The translations under genes were made by a program, and so were the position numbers. A stretch of DNA of 42,825 bases from Accumulibacter sp. (GTDB lineage Bacteria > Pseudomonadota > Gammaproteobacteria > Burkholderiales > Rhodocyclaceae): contig NZ_JAMTDV010000017.1 in assembly GCF_023806565.1 (NCBI RefSeq), forward strand, positions 1 to 42,825, given 5' to 3'. The notes beneath the pieces were generated by a model, which saw nothing but the letters and a program-made list of their open reading frames with translations, did not search any database and was not told where the DNA came from. Numbering within the stretch: position 1 is the stretch's first letter; every line of letters begins with the position of its first letter. This document shows positions 25,994 to 35,476 of the stretch, piece by piece.

Positions 25994-27661
25994 TCAGTGA
26001 CGGGCGGCGCCTGCCGCGCCAAAACCGGTCTGGGCGCGCACATACTGGTCCTCGAAAGCCTCCTTCTCGGCTTTGGCGCGGGCGCCGGTGTCGCTCTTCG
26101 AGAATATGTAGGCCAGGAAGAAGGCAATTGGCATGGCAAACAGCGCTGGTTGCGTGTAGGGGAACAGCGCCGCCTTGTTGCCCAGTACATCCACCCATAC
26201 GGATTTCGAGAAGAGGACAAACAGCACCGCCGAAATGACGCCGCCGTAACCTCCCCACATCGCACCGCGCGTGGTCAGTCCCTTCCAGTACATCGACAGG
26301 ATGAGTACCGGGAAGTTGGCTGCGGCAGCAACGCCGAAAGCGAGGCCGACCATGAAGGCGATATTCATCTTTTCGAATGCAATGCCGAGAACGATCGCCA
26401 GCATGCCGAGGCCAATCGTGGCAAAACGGGAGATCCGGATTTCCTCCTTCTCGGTGGCTTGTCCCTTGCGGATCACGCGTGCATAGATGTCGTGCGAGAT
26501 AGCCGACGCGCCAGCGAGCGCCAGACCGGAAACCACCGCCAGGATGGTGGCAAAGGCTACCGCCGCCAGGAAGCCGAGCAGCATGTTGCCGCCCACTGCC
26601 TTCGCGAGGTGCATGGCGACCATGTTGCCGCCACCGATCAGCTTCTTGCCAACTTCTCCACCTTCGAAGAAATCGGGGCTTTGGCCGACGATGATGATCG
26701 CGCACAGTCCCATCAGGAAGATCACGTTGAAGAAGAAGCCGACAAAGCCCGAAGCGTAGAGCACCGATTTGCGGGCTTCCTTGGCGTTGCCGACGGTGAA
26801 GAAGCGCATCAGGATGTGCGGCAGGCCGGCCGTGCCGAACATCAGGCCGAGACCGAGCGAGATCGCGGTGACCGGATCGGCCAGCAGGCTTCCCGGCGCC
26901 ATCAGCTTCGGGCCGAGCTTATGCACGGCTTCCGCCTTTTGCAGCAGGTCGGTCAGTGAAAAGCCGAACTGAGCGTATGCCAGGAGCAGCGTCAGCGTGC
27001 CGCCGAACAGCAGCATGCATGCCTTGATGATCTGCACCCAGGTGGTCGCCACCATGCCGCCCAGCGTGACATAGACCATCATCAGGATGCCGACGACGAA
27101 GATCGCGACGTTGTAGTCAAGTCCGAAGAGCAACTTGATCAACTGACCCGCACCGACCATCTGGGCAATCAGATAGAAGACGACGACCACCAGTGACGAG
27201 ATGGCAGCCATGGTGCGCACCTTGCCCTGGTCCAGCCGGTACGACGTGATGTCGGCAAAGGTGAAGCGTCCCAGATTGCGCAGGCGCTCGGCCATCAGGA
27301 AGAGGATGATCGGCCAGCCGGCGAAGAAAGCGAGCATGTAGATGTAGCCATCGTACCCCTGGGTGTAGGTCATCGCGGTCAGACCGAGCAGGGTGGCGGC
27401 CGACATGTAGTCGCCGGCGATGGCAAGGCCGTTTTGAAAGCCGGTGATGCCGCCCCCTGCGGTGTAGAAGTCGGCCGTGGTCTTGGTGCGACTCGCCGCC
27501 CAGTAAGTGATCCCCATGGTCATGGCCACGAAGATCAGGAACATGATGATCGCGTGCCAGTTGGTGGCCTGCTTGGCACCGCCTGCATCCATGGCGGGGC
27601 CGGCGACGGCCAGCGTGGCCAGGGCGAACAGGAGCACAGCCGGAGTCAGTTTCCGCATCAT
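25994..27661 (-). CDS. actP: Cation/acetate symporter ActP
   Basis: This 555-residue sodium:solute symporter takes up acetate and similar short acids. It has a cleavable leader ([20 protein letters not shown]) and about 13 membrane helices. Family hallmarks are [38 protein letters not shown] near residue 58, [34 protein letters not shown] and [19 protein letters not shown]. Its start overlaps the end of the DUF485 gene (CCATGATG), the usual yjcH-actP arrangement, so the two are co-translated. Acetate uptake suits a polyhydroxyalkanoate-storing organism. A strong terminator follows. Confidence 0.95.
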   Translation of the reverse strand: MMRKLTPAVLLFALATLAVAGPAMDAGGAKQATNWHAIIMFLIFVAMTMGITYWAASRTKTTADFYTAGGGITGFQNGLAIAGDYMSAATLLGLTAMTYTQGYDGYIYMLAFFAGWPIILFLMAERLRNLGRFTFADITSYRLDQGKVRTMAAISSLVVVVFYLIAQMVGAGQLIKLLFGLDYNVAIFVVGILMMVYVTLGGMVATTWVQIIKACMLLFGGTLTLLLAYAQFGFSLTDLLQKAEAVHKLGPKLMAPGSLLADPVTAISLGLGLMFGTAGLPHILMRFFTVGNAKEARKSVLYASGFVGFFFNVIFLMGLCAIIIVGQSPDFFEGGEVGKKLIGGGNMVAMHLAKAVGGNMLLGFLAAVAFATILAVVSGLALAGASAISHDIYARVIRKGQATEKEEIRISRFATIGLGMLAIVLGIAFEKMNIAFMVGLAFGVAAAANFPVLILSMYWKGLTTRGAMWGGYGGVISAVLFVLFSKSVWVDVLGNKAALFPYTQPALFAMPIAFFLAYIFSKSDTGARAKAEKEAFEDQYVRAQTGFGAAGAARH

Positions 27662-27978
27662 GGCGTCTCCTTCTGGGCTTCTTTGACCAACTCGGCAGTC
27701 AGGTCGTCGAACTCGCCGTTGGCCCGGCGCACGTAGACGAGGGTGAGCAACCAGAAGAACACGAAAAGTACCAGCTCCACGGTATAGCCGATGGGCCACA
27801 TCGAACCTTCGGCAATCTTTTCCCCGAGCAGCCCCGGATTGAAGGCCACCAGCATGAAAAAGCCGTAGAAAAGGATCAGCACAATGGCCGACAGTGTCCA
27901 CGCGAAGCGTCCCCGCTCGCTGACCAGTTTCTGGAATTTGGGATTCACCCGCATTCGCTCGTATATCACACTACTCAC
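27658..27978 (-). CDS. DUF485 family membrane protein (YjcH-like)
   Basis: This 106-residue protein has two membrane helices ([19 protein letters not shown] and [17 protein letters not shown]) and the DUF485 opening, [16 protein letters not shown]. It is the standard partner encoded before actP, probably supporting the symporter. The start is GTG at 27978: AGGAGG lies 10 bases upstream and an overlapping ATG is out of frame and soon stopped. Its stop overlaps the actP start by four bases. Confidence 0.92.
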   Translation of the reverse strand: MSSVIYERMRVNPKFQKLVSERGRFAWTLSAIVLILFYGFFMLVAFNPGLLGEKIAEGSMWPIGYTVELVLFVFFWLLTLVYVRRANGEFDDLTAELVKEAQKETP

Positions 27979-28295
27979 GTCTTCTCATCCTCCTGTATTG
28001 TTTTGTTGAAGCGGCTTTGCCGCTGATTGCACAGCGAATCGATCAGGTTTTTGTCATGACCTTCCCCTCGCCGCGGCAATACTAACCCAGATCATTGCGG
28101 CCTTCAATTCCGGTTTTCTGGCAATCGCATGCTCACGCGCGCCGTGCCGACGCCACGCGCTGCCTGGTGCATGGCCGCCGAGAGACGTCGTCCGATCTCT
28201 GCCCGTATCCTCGATCGCCTGCCTGTCCGATCCAGCGCAGGCAACCCCCGCGCCTGGCGTGCCACGCATTCACGGTGCTGGTGCGGCGCTGCACA

Positions 28296-28323
28296 ATGAC
28301 CATGCGCGAAAAGGCGCTAGAAT
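28296..28323 (+). promoter_or_regulatory. Possible sigma-70 promoter for the acyl-CoA ligase/ABC transporter operon
   Basis: ATGACC (28296-28301), a 16-base spacer and TAGAAT (28318-28323) make a fair sigma-70 promoter about 70 bases before the ligase ATG. It lies in the 413-base divergent region 27979-28391, in which I see no gene and could not place a promoter for the minus-strand DUF485-actP operon. Confidence 0.4.
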
Positions 28324-28391
28324 CCGGGAAAACACAAAGGACTGAGGCTCGCCGTCGAGGTACCGACGGTCGCGGCACCGGAGGAGACGAA

Positions 28392-30350
28392 ATGCCGGAA
28401 ATGATTTCCTGGCAAGCGCCGGATACCTTTCCCCGCTTGCTCTTCCAGCACGCGCGGTTGCGTGGCGAACAGCCGGCGATGCGCGAGAAGGACCTGGGTA
28501 TCTGGCAATGCTGGACCTGGTCCGAGGTCGCCGCCGAGGTGCGCGCAATGGCCTGCGGACTTGCGGAAATGGGCTTCCGGCGCGGCGAGAACCTAGCCAT
28601 CATTGGCGAAAACCGGCCGCGCATGTACATGATGATGTCTGCGGTGCAGTGTCTCGGCGGCGTACCCTTGCCGCTCTATCAGGATGCGGTGGCTGACGAA
28701 ATGCTTTTCGTCCTGCGCGACGCAGAAATCCGATTCGCCTTCGTCGAGGATCAGGAGCAGGTTGACAAGCTGCTCGAGATCCGCGATCAGTTGCCGCAAT
28801 TCGAGCATCTGCTTTACGACGACCCGCGTGGCATGCGTCATTACACGCAACCCTTTCTCCACGACATCCGCGAGTTGATGGCGATGGGCCGCATTCACGA
28901 CCGCAATCACCCCGATCTGTTGCAAACCGAGGTGGCGGCCGGTTCGACCGCTGACGTCAGCGTCATGCTCTACACTTCGGGGACCACCGGCAGGCCGAAA
29001 GGCGTGTGCCTGACGCACCATGCCTTCATCAGCGCCGCGCGTGGCGGCATCGAGTTTGACCGGCTGCGCGCCGACGAGGACATTCTCTCGTACCTGCCGA
29101 TGGCCTGGGTCGGTGACCACCTTTTTTCCTTTGCCCAGGCGATGGTCAGCGGTTTCACGATCAATTGTCCGGAATCCGCGGAGACGGTGATGACCGACCT
29201 GCGCGAAATCGGGCCGACCTACTACTTCGCCCCGCCACGGGTGTTCGAGAACCTGTTGACGCAGGTAATGATCCGGATGGAGGACGCGAGCTTCCTCAAG
29301 CAGAAAATGTTTCACTTCTTCATGGCGGTCGCACGGCGCAGCGGTGCCGAGATTCTCGATGGCCAGGCCGTCCCGTTCGTCGACCGCCTGCTCTACGCGC
29401 TTGGCGACGTCCTGATCTTCGGACCGTTGCGGAACGTTCTGGGAATGAGCCGGATTCGCGTCGCCTATACGGCCGGCGCGGCGATCGGCCCGGATCTGTT
29501 CCGCTTCTACCGCTCGATTGGCATCAACCTGAAGCAACTCTACGGGCAGACGGAGACCTGTGCCTACGTCTGCCTGCAACCCGATGGCCAGATAAAGTTT
29601 GACAGTGTCGGCAAGCCTGCTCCCGGAGTCGAGGTGAAGATTGCCGACAACGGCGAGATCTTGGTCAAGGGTCCGATGCTGCTCAGGGAGTATTACAAGC
29701 GGCCCGATGCGACGGCCGAGGCGATCAACGCAGACGGCTATTTCATGACCGGCGACGCCGGGCTGTTCGATGACGACGGTCACCTCAAGATCATCGATCG
29801 TGCCAAGGACGTGGGCAAACTGGCCAATGGTGCGATGTACGCACCGAATTACATCGAAAACAAGCTCAAGTTCTTTCCCCACATCAAGGAAGCCGTGGTC
29901 TTTGGCGATTGCCGTGAAATGGTCTGCGCGTTCATCAACATCGACATTGGTGCGGTTGGCAACTGGGCGGAGCGGCGTGGCATCGCCTACTCGGGATATG
30001 CCGATCTGGCGGCCAAGCCGGAGGTCTATGGGCTGATTCGGGATTGTGTGGAACAGGTCAATGGCGGCCTGGTCGAGGAGGGTGTACTTGCAGACTCGCA
30101 GATACATCGCTTCCTGGTCCTGCACAAGGAACTCGATCCCGACGACGACGAGCTTACCCGTACGCGAAAGGTTCGCCGCAATTTTGTCGCGGAGAAGTAT
30201 GGCGTGCTGATCGATGCGCTGTACGGAGGCCGCAGCAGGCAGTTCATCGAAACGACGGTCCGGTTCGAGGACGGGCGGCAGGGCAAGGTGGCTGCCGATC
30301 TCGTTATCGAGGATGTGCGCACCTTTCCAGTGGTCTGGAGGGCCGCGTGA
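28392..30350 (+). CDS. Long-chain type AMP-dependent acyl-CoA synthetase
   Basis: This 652-residue ANL enzyme makes acyl-CoA from a carboxylic acid, ATP and CoA. It has the long-chain (FadD15/FAA1-like) layout: WTWSEVAAEVRAMACGLAEMG near residue 40, P-loop YTSGTTGRPKG near 195, YLPMAWVGDHLFSF, LKQLYGQTET, GDAGLFDDDGHLKIIDRAKD and, near the C-terminus, LTRTRKVRRNFVAEKYG. GGAGGAG sits about 6 bases before the ATG at 28392, so the ~100 codons open upstream are not used. Its stop overlaps the livG-type start (GTGATG), making it the first gene of an eight-gene operon with an ABC transporter. Ligases in this position usually trap the imported acid as a CoA ester; the substrate is unknown. Confidence 0.92.
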   Translation: MPEMISWQAPDTFPRLLFQHARLRGEQPAMREKDLGIWQCWTWSEVAAEVRAMACGLAEMGFRRGENLAIIGENRPRMYMMMSAVQCLGGVPLPLYQDAVADEMLFVLRDAEIRFAFVEDQEQVDKLLEIRDQLPQFEHLLYDDPRGMRHYTQPFLHDIRELMAMGRIHDRNHPDLLQTEVAAGSTADVSVMLYTSGTTGRPKGVCLTHHAFISAARGGIEFDRLRADEDILSYLPMAWVGDHLFSFAQAMVSGFTINCPESAETVMTDLREIGPTYYFAPPRVFENLLTQVMIRMEDASFLKQKMFHFFMAVARRSGAEILDGQAVPFVDRLLYALGDVLIFGPLRNVLGMSRIRVAYTAGAAIGPDLFRFYRSIGINLKQLYGQTETCAYVCLQPDGQIKFDSVGKPAPGVEVKIADNGEILVKGPMLLREYYKRPDATAEAINADGYFMTGDAGLFDDDGHLKIIDRAKDVGKLANGAMYAPNYIENKLKFFPHIKEAVVFGDCREMVCAFINIDIGAVGNWAERRGIAYSGYADLAAKPEVYGLIRDCVEQVNGGLVEEGVLADSQIHRFLVLHKELDPDDDELTRTRKVRRNFVAEKYGVLIDALYGGRSRQFIETTVRFEDGRQGKVAADLVIEDVRTFPVVWRAA

Positions 30351-31132
30351 TGAGTCGGTCGGACGAGGAAACCATTCTCGACCTGAAAAACGTCTCGCTG
30401 TCGTTTGGCGGAGTGAAGGCGCTGACCGACATCTCTTTCGACGTTCGCGAGCACGAGATCCGCGCGATCATCGGTCCGAATGGCGCCGGCAAGAGCTCGA
30501 TGCTGAATGTGATCAACGGTGTTTACCGGCCGCAGCAGGGAGAAATCATCCTGCGCGGTCGGCGTTTCACCAGGATGACGCCGTACAAGGCGGCGCAGGC
30601 CGGTATTGCGCGCACCTTTCAGAACCTCGCACTGTTCCGGGGAATGAACGTGATCGACAATCTCATGACGGGACGCAATCTCAAGATCCGTTGCAACCTG
30701 ATGCAACAGGCGTTCTGGTGGGGGCCGGCGCGGCGCGAGGAACTGGCACATCGTGCCAAGGTGGAGGAAGTGATCGATTTCCTGGAAATCCAGCACATTC
30801 GCAAGACGCCGGTCGGCCGCCTGCCTTACGGTCTGCAAAAGCGCGTCGACCTGGGGCGTGCGCTGGCCATGGAACCCAGCATTCTGCTGCTCGACGAGCC
30901 GATGGCCGGAATGAATGTCGAAGAGAAGCAGGACATGTGTCGTTTCATCCTCGACGTCAATGATCAGTTCGGGACTACGATCGTTCTGATCGAGCACGAC
31001 ATGGCGGTGGTGATGGACATCTCCGACCGTGTCGTGGTGCTCGACTATGGCCGGAAGATTGGCGACGGCGATCCGGATGAGGTGCGAGCCAATCCGGAAG
31101 TCATCAACGCCTATCTTGGCGCCAGCCACTGA
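30350..31132 (+). CDS. livG: Branched-chain amino acid-type ABC transporter ATP-binding protein (LivG-like)
   Basis: This 260-residue ATPase has Walker A GPNGAGKSS at 42-50, the Q-loop in ARTFQNLALFRGM, a family-typical degenerate signature LPYGLQKRVDLGRAL, Walker B ILLLDEPMAGMN and the switch histidine in LIEHDM. These, and the insert after the Q-loop, are typical of LivG of the HAAT transporter family. It pairs with the LivF-like ATPase encoded at 34664. Its ATG overlaps the ligase stop by one base, so the transporter is coupled to the ligase. The Liv label denotes the family, not proven leucine transport. Confidence 0.92.
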   Translation: MSRSDEETILDLKNVSLSFGGVKALTDISFDVREHEIRAIIGPNGAGKSSMLNVINGVYRPQQGEIILRGRRFTRMTPYKAAQAGIARTFQNLALFRGMNVIDNLMTGRNLKIRCNLMQQAFWWGPARREELAHRAKVEEVIDFLEIQHIRKTPVGRLPYGLQKRVDLGRALAMEPSILLLDEPMAGMNVEEKQDMCRFILDVNDQFGTTIVLIEHDMAVVMDISDRVVVLDYGRKIGDGDPDEVRANPEVINAYLGASH

Positions 31133-31144
31133 GGAGGGAAAGCC

Positions 31145-32074
31145 ATGGGCTTCTTTCTCGAAACCCTGATTGGCGGCTTGATGGCCGGAATGCTGTATTC
31201 CCTGGTCGCACTCGGTTTTGTGTTGATTTTCAAGGCCTCGGGCGTGTTCAACTTTGCCCAGGGAGCGATGGTTCTGTTCGCAGCGCTGGCGATGGCACGT
31301 TTTGCCGCGTGGGTTCCCGAGTGGCTGGATGTCGACAGCCGCTGGTTGGCGAATGCAATTGCGTTCGTGCTGGCTGGAGCGATGATGTTCGTCGTCGCCT
31401 GGCTGGTCGAACGTCTGGTGTTGCGCCACCTCGTCAACCAGGAGGGCGCAACCTTGCTCATGGCGACGCTCGGAATCGCTTACATTCTCGAGGGCGTCGG
31501 CACGAGCATTTTCGGCAGCGATATCTACAAGATCGATGTCGGCATGCCCAAGGAGCCGGTGATGATTCTCGAAGACGTCTTCGCGGGTGGCTTGCTGATC
31601 AACCAGGAGGACTTCGTTGCGGCGCTGATCGCCGCCGTCTTGGTCGGCCTGCTCGCGCTGTTCTTCCAGAAGACGGCCACCGGGCGCGCCTTGCGCGCAG
31701 TGGCCGATGACCACCAGGCGGCGCAGTCGATCGGCATTCCGCTCCACCGAATCTGGGTGATCGTCTGGTGCATCGCCGGCGTGGTGGCACTGGTGGCAGG
31801 CGTGATCTGGGGTTCCAAGCTGGGAGTGCAGTTCTCGTTGGTGACGGTGGCGTTGCGCGGTCTGCCGGTGGTCATTCTCGGAGGGCTGACCTCGATTCCC
31901 GGGGCAATCGTCGGCGGGCTGATCATTGGCGTCGGGGAAAAGGTTTCGGAGGTGTACCTCGGGCCGATGATCGGCGGGGGGATCGAAATCTGGTTTGCTT
32001 ACCAGCTGGCTTTGCTCTTTCTGCTTTTCAGGCCGCAGGGACTGTTTGGCGAAAAGATCATCGACCGCGTTTGA
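31145..32074 (+). CDS. livH: Branched-chain amino acid-type ABC transporter permease (LivH-like)
   Basis: This 309-residue permease has about eight membrane helices. It shows the LivH hallmarks: LIGGLMAGMLYSLVALGFVLIFKASGVFNFAQGAMV at the start, GRALRAVADDHQAAQSIGIPLHRIW (the cytoplasmic coupling loop that contacts the ATPase) and LPVVILGGLTSIPGAIVGGLIIGVGE near the end. It starts 12 bases after livG with a GAGGAGGG ribosome site and would form a heterodimer with the LivM-like permease that follows. The solute is probably an organic acid or amino acid. Confidence 0.93.
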   Translation: MGFFLETLIGGLMAGMLYSLVALGFVLIFKASGVFNFAQGAMVLFAALAMARFAAWVPEWLDVDSRWLANAIAFVLAGAMMFVVAWLVERLVLRHLVNQEGATLLMATLGIAYILEGVGTSIFGSDIYKIDVGMPKEPVMILEDVFAGGLLINQEDFVAALIAAVLVGLLALFFQKTATGRALRAVADDHQAAQSIGIPLHRIWVIVWCIAGVVALVAGVIWGSKLGVQFSLVTVALRGLPVVILGGLTSIPGAIVGGLIIGVGEKVSEVYLGPMIGGGIEIWFAYQLALLFLLFRPQGLFGEKIIDRV

Positions 32075-32089
32075 TCCGGGAGCAGGCAG

Positions 32090-33166
32090 GTGATATACAG
32101 AGAAAACGGTCAGTTCAAGACTTCCTATGCTGCCGATCAGCAGATTTTTCCGATCGCGCAGGACCGCTGGGCGATTCTCGGTCTGCTGCTGATTGCTTTC
32201 GTCGGCGTTCCCTTGCTGGTCGACGAGTATCTCTTTCGCGCCATCCTGATCCCCTTCCTGATTCTTTCGCTGGCCGCACTCGGGGTCAACATCCTGGTGG
32301 GTTTCTGCGGGCAGATCACGCTCGGCGCCGGCGCGTTCATGGCGGTCGGGGCCTACGCGGCGTACAATTTTCACATTCGCATCGATGGCCTGCCGCTGCT
32401 CGCTTCCCTGTTGCTGGGTGGCCTCAGCTCCGCGCTCGTCGGCATCTTCTTCGGCATACCGAGCCTGCGCGTGCGTGGGCTCTATCTTGCGGTCGCCACG
32501 CTTGCGGCGCAGTTCCTTACCGACTGGGTTTTTCTGCGCGTTCCCTGGTTCACAAATAATGCTTCTTCCGGTTCCGTTTCCGTCTCCAACCTCCAGGTGA
32601 TCGCCTGGCAAATCGACACACCGGTTGACAAGTATATGTTTTGTCTTGTTTTTCTGACGATTTTCGGACTTCTGGCAAAAAACATGACGCGCAGTGCGAT
32701 CGGCCGGCAGTGGATGGCGATCCGGGACATGGACGTTGCCGCCGAGGTGATCGGCATCCGTCCGCTGTTTGCCAAGCTGTCGGCTTTCGCCGTCAGCTCC
32801 TTTTTCGTGGGGACCGCCGGCGCCTTGTGGGGTTTCATTCATCTCGCCTCGTGGGAACCGGCGGCCTTTTCGGTGGATCGTTCGTTCCAGTTGTTGTTCA
32901 TGGTCATCATCGGTGGCCTGGGTTCGATCATGGGCAGTTTTTTCGGGGCGGCATTCATCGTCGTCCTGCCGATCTTCCTGAACCAGTTGTTGCCGGAAAT
33001 CGGGGGTCTGATCGGGATCGGCATATCCACGGCCGGAATTGCGCATGCAGAGCTGATCACTTTCGGGGTGCTGATCATCTTCTTCCTGATCAAGGAGCCG
33101 CATGGCATCGCACGCCTGTGGTCTACCGGCAAGGAGAAACTTCGCCTCTGGCCATTTCCGCATTGA
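32090..33166 (+). CDS. livM: Branched-chain amino acid-type ABC transporter permease (LivM-like)
   Basis: This 358-residue permease begins at a GTG (GGGAG a few bases upstream), 15 bases after livH. LSLAALGVNILVGFCGQITLGAGAFMAVGAYAAY is the LivM hallmark; SLRVRGLYLAVATLAAQFL, MTRSAIGRQWMAIRDMDVAAEVIGI (coupling loop) and FMVIIGGLGSIMGSFFGAAFIVVLP follow. The N-terminal ~35 residues are soluble and longer than in E. coli. It completes the membrane channel with LivH. A region of slightly lower GC near 32540-32660 is visible but the reading frame is intact. Confidence 0.93.
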   Translation: MIYRENGQFKTSYAADQQIFPIAQDRWAILGLLLIAFVGVPLLVDEYLFRAILIPFLILSLAALGVNILVGFCGQITLGAGAFMAVGAYAAYNFHIRIDGLPLLASLLLGGLSSALVGIFFGIPSLRVRGLYLAVATLAAQFLTDWVFLRVPWFTNNASSGSVSVSNLQVIAWQIDTPVDKYMFCLVFLTIFGLLAKNMTRSAIGRQWMAIRDMDVAAEVIGIRPLFAKLSAFAVSSFFVGTAGALWGFIHLASWEPAAFSVDRSFQLLFMVIIGGLGSIMGSFFGAAFIVVLPIFLNQLLPEIGGLIGIGISTAGIAHAELITFGVLIIFFLIKEPHGIARLWSTGKEKLRLWPFPH

Positions 33167-33231
33167 GCCACGGAGGATTCGGAGGAAGTGTTTGTGGATC
33201 GATCCATTTCATTGTCCAGGAGGAGGCACTG

Positions 33232-34581
33232 ATGCATGCAATGAGGAAGCTGCGCGAGTTCGCGCCGACCGTCGCGGCGGGTGTGTTGGTTCTCTCGTCG
33301 TTGTTGGCAGCCCCGACCGCCCTGGGGCAGGCCAAGGAACAGTTTTTTCCCGTTCTCGTATACCGCACCGGCGCCTATGCCACGAACGGCAGTCAATGGG
33401 CCAATGGATACGTCGACTATCTGAAACTGGTCAACGCCAAAGGTGGCATCAACGGCGTCAAGATTGCTTTCGAAGAGTGCGAGACTGCCTATGCGACCGA
33501 CCGCGGCGTCGAATGTTACGAACGCCTGAAGGGCAAGAATGGCGGCGGAACGGTTTTTCAGCCCTTATCGACCGGAATCACCTTCGCGCTGACTGAGAAA
33601 GCTCCCGTGGACAAGATCCCGCTGATCACGGCGGGGTACGGGCGCAGCGAATCGCAGAACGGTGCCGTATTCACCTGGAACTTTCCTCTGCTCGGAACCT
33701 ACTGGGTCGGGACCGACGTCGCCATTCAGCACATCGCCAAGAAGGAAGGTGGCATGGCCAAGCTGAAGGGCAAGAAGATCGCGTTGGTCTATCACGACAG
33801 TCCGTATGGCAAGGAGCCGATTCCGCTCCTGCAGGAACTCGGCAAGACCTACGGTTTCGAGGTCCAGTTGCTGCCGGTGGCGCATCCCGGCGTCGAGCAG
33901 AAAGCGACCTGGCTGCAAATCCGGCAGCAGAAGCCCGACTACGTTCTGCTTTGGGGTTGGGGCGTGATGAACTCGACCGCGCTACGCGAAGCACAGGCAA
34001 CGGGTTACCCGCGTGACCGGATGATCGGCAGTTGGTGGGCGGGAGCAGAGCCCGACGTCAAGGATGTCGCCGAGGGGGCGAAGGGCTACAGCGCTCTGAC
34101 ATTGCAGCATGGTGCGGAGCCAAATGCGAAGGTCGTCAAGGACATGCTGGAACTGGTGTATGCCAAGGGCAAGGGCACCGGACCGAAGGAGGAGATCGGG
34201 CAGGTACTGTATATGCGCGGTCTGATTTCGGCGATGCTCGGCGTGGAAGGGGTGCGCAAGGCGCAGGAGCGCTATGGCAAGGGCAAGGTGATGACCGGCG
34301 AGCAGGTCCGCTGGGGTCTGGAAAATCTCGATCTCGACCAGAAGACGCTGGACGGCATGGGCTTTGCTGGCGTCATGCGCCCGGTGCAGTCGTCGTGCCT
34401 CGACCATATGGGGTCTTCCTGGGTGCGCGTGCACAGCTGGAATGGCAGCAAATGGGAGTTCAGCTCGGACTGGTACCAGGCTGACGAGAAGGTCATTCGG
34501 CCCATGGTGATGCTGGCATCGGGCAAGTATGCGGACGAAAAGAAGCTCAAGCCGCGGACGCCGGACGAGTGCAAGAAATGA
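33232..34581 (+). CDS. livK: ABC transporter substrate-binding protein (LivK-like, type 1 periplasmic binding fold)
   Basis: This 449-residue secreted protein has a signal peptide (basic MRKLREFAP, hydrophobic VAAGVLVLSSLLA, cleavage after ALG or nearby). The mature part is a type 1 periplasmic binding protein: GYVDYLKLVNAKGGINGVKIAFEECETAYATDRGVECYERL, LKGKKIALVYHDSPYGKEPI and PDYVLLWGWGVMNSTALREAQATGYP. It is longer than LivK of E. coli (about 345 residues) and contains several tryptophan-rich stretches. Such members often bind aromatic or other acids rather than leucine. The ATG at 33232 has AGGAGGAG upstream. Confidence 0.9.
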   Translation: MHAMRKLREFAPTVAAGVLVLSSLLAAPTALGQAKEQFFPVLVYRTGAYATNGSQWANGYVDYLKLVNAKGGINGVKIAFEECETAYATDRGVECYERLKGKNGGGTVFQPLSTGITFALTEKAPVDKIPLITAGYGRSESQNGAVFTWNFPLLGTYWVGTDVAIQHIAKKEGGMAKLKGKKIALVYHDSPYGKEPIPLLQELGKTYGFEVQLLPVAHPGVEQKATWLQIRQQKPDYVLLWGWGVMNSTALREAQATGYPRDRMIGSWWAGAEPDVKDVAEGAKGYSALTLQHGAEPNAKVVKDMLELVYAKGKGTGPKEEIGQVLYMRGLISAMLGVEGVRKAQERYGKGKVMTGEQVRWGLENLDLDQKTLDGMGFAGVMRPVQSSCLDHMGSSWVRVHSWNGSKWEFSSDWYQADEKVIRPMVMLASGKYADEKKLKPRTPDECKK

Positions 34582-34663
34582 TCTCTGGCGGTTCGCTGCG
34601 CCGAATCTGGACGCGCATCTGTCCTGCGGGAGCGTCGCGCTGCCTGACGAGCGAAGGGATGGC

Positions 34664-35476
34664 ATGAGCACCGCCCGCGCCCTCCTCAGAGTGAACAACA
34701 TCGAAGTGATCTATGACCACGTGATCCTCGTTCTCAAGGGGGTTTCGTTCAGCGTTCCCGAAGGGGGAATCGTCGCCCTGCTGGGGGGCAACGGTGCAGG
34801 CAAGACGACGACTCTGCGTGCCGTCAGCAATCTCTTGCGTGGCGAGCGCGGCGAAGTCACCAAGGGAAGCATCGACTTGCATGACGAGCGGATCGAGGCG
34901 CTGACTCCGGCGGAACTGGTCAGGCGTGGCGTGATCCAGGTAATGGAAGGACGCCACTGCTTCGCCCATCTCTCGATCGAGGAAAATCTGCTGACCGGCG
35001 CCTACACCCGCAGCGACGGCAAGGCGGCGGTCAGCGACACGCTGGACAAGGTCTATGCCTACTTTCCACGCCTCAAGACGCGTCGCAGCAGTCAGGCTGC
35101 CTATACCTCGGGTGGTGAGCAGCAGATGTGCGCGATCGGCCGCGCGCTGATGGCAAATCCACGCATGGTCTTGCTCGACGAGCCATCGATGGGTCTGGCG
35201 CCGCAGATCGTCGACGAGGTGTTCGCCATCGTCAGGGATCTGAACCGGAAGGAAGGCGTCACCTTTCTGCTCGCCGAGCAGAACACCAACATGGCGCTGC
35301 GCTACGCCGACTACGGTTACATTCTCGAGAACGGTCGGGTGGTGATGGAGGGGGCGGCCTGCGACCTGGCCGCCAACGAAGACGTAAAGGAATTCTATCT
35401 CGGCCTGTCGTCGGTCGGACGCAAGAGCTTCCGGGACGTCAAACACTATCGTCGTCGCAAACGCTGGTTGTCGTGA
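34664..35476 (+). CDS. livF: Branched-chain amino acid-type ABC transporter ATP-binding protein (LivF-like)
   Basis: This 270-residue ATPase has Walker A LLGGNGAGKTTT near residue 40, the LivF-specific RRGVIQVMEGRHCFAHLSIEENLLTG, signature TSGGEQQMCAIGRAL, Walker B MVLLDEPSMGLAPQ and LLAEQNTNMAL, in which the usual switch histidine is replaced by glutamine (AEQN), a normal LivF feature. The C-terminal ~25 residues (SSVGRKSFRDVKHYRRRKRW) extend beyond the family end and are strongly basic. It lies after the binding-protein gene and its stop overlaps the next gene's GTG (GTGA). Confidence 0.92.
   Translation: MSTARALLRVNNIEVIYDHVILVLKGVSFSVPEGGIVALLGGNGAGKTTTLRAVSNLLRGERGEVTKGSIDLHDERIEALTPAELVRRGVIQVMEGRHCFAHLSIEENLLTGAYTRSDGKAAVSDTLDKVYAYFPRLKTRRSSQAAYTSGGEQQMCAIGRALMANPRMVLLDEPSMGLAPQIVDEVFAIVRDLNRKEGVTFLLAEQNTNMALRYADYGYILENGRVVMEGAACDLAANEDVKEFYLGLSSVGRKSFRDVKHYRRRKRWLS

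Noticed and set aside
30026-33163. A 1045-codon minus-strand open frame opposite the ligase and Liv genes
   Set aside because: It lies entirely antisense to well-recognised genes, has low-complexity His/Gln/Asp-rich content and no domain; a product of high GC third positions.
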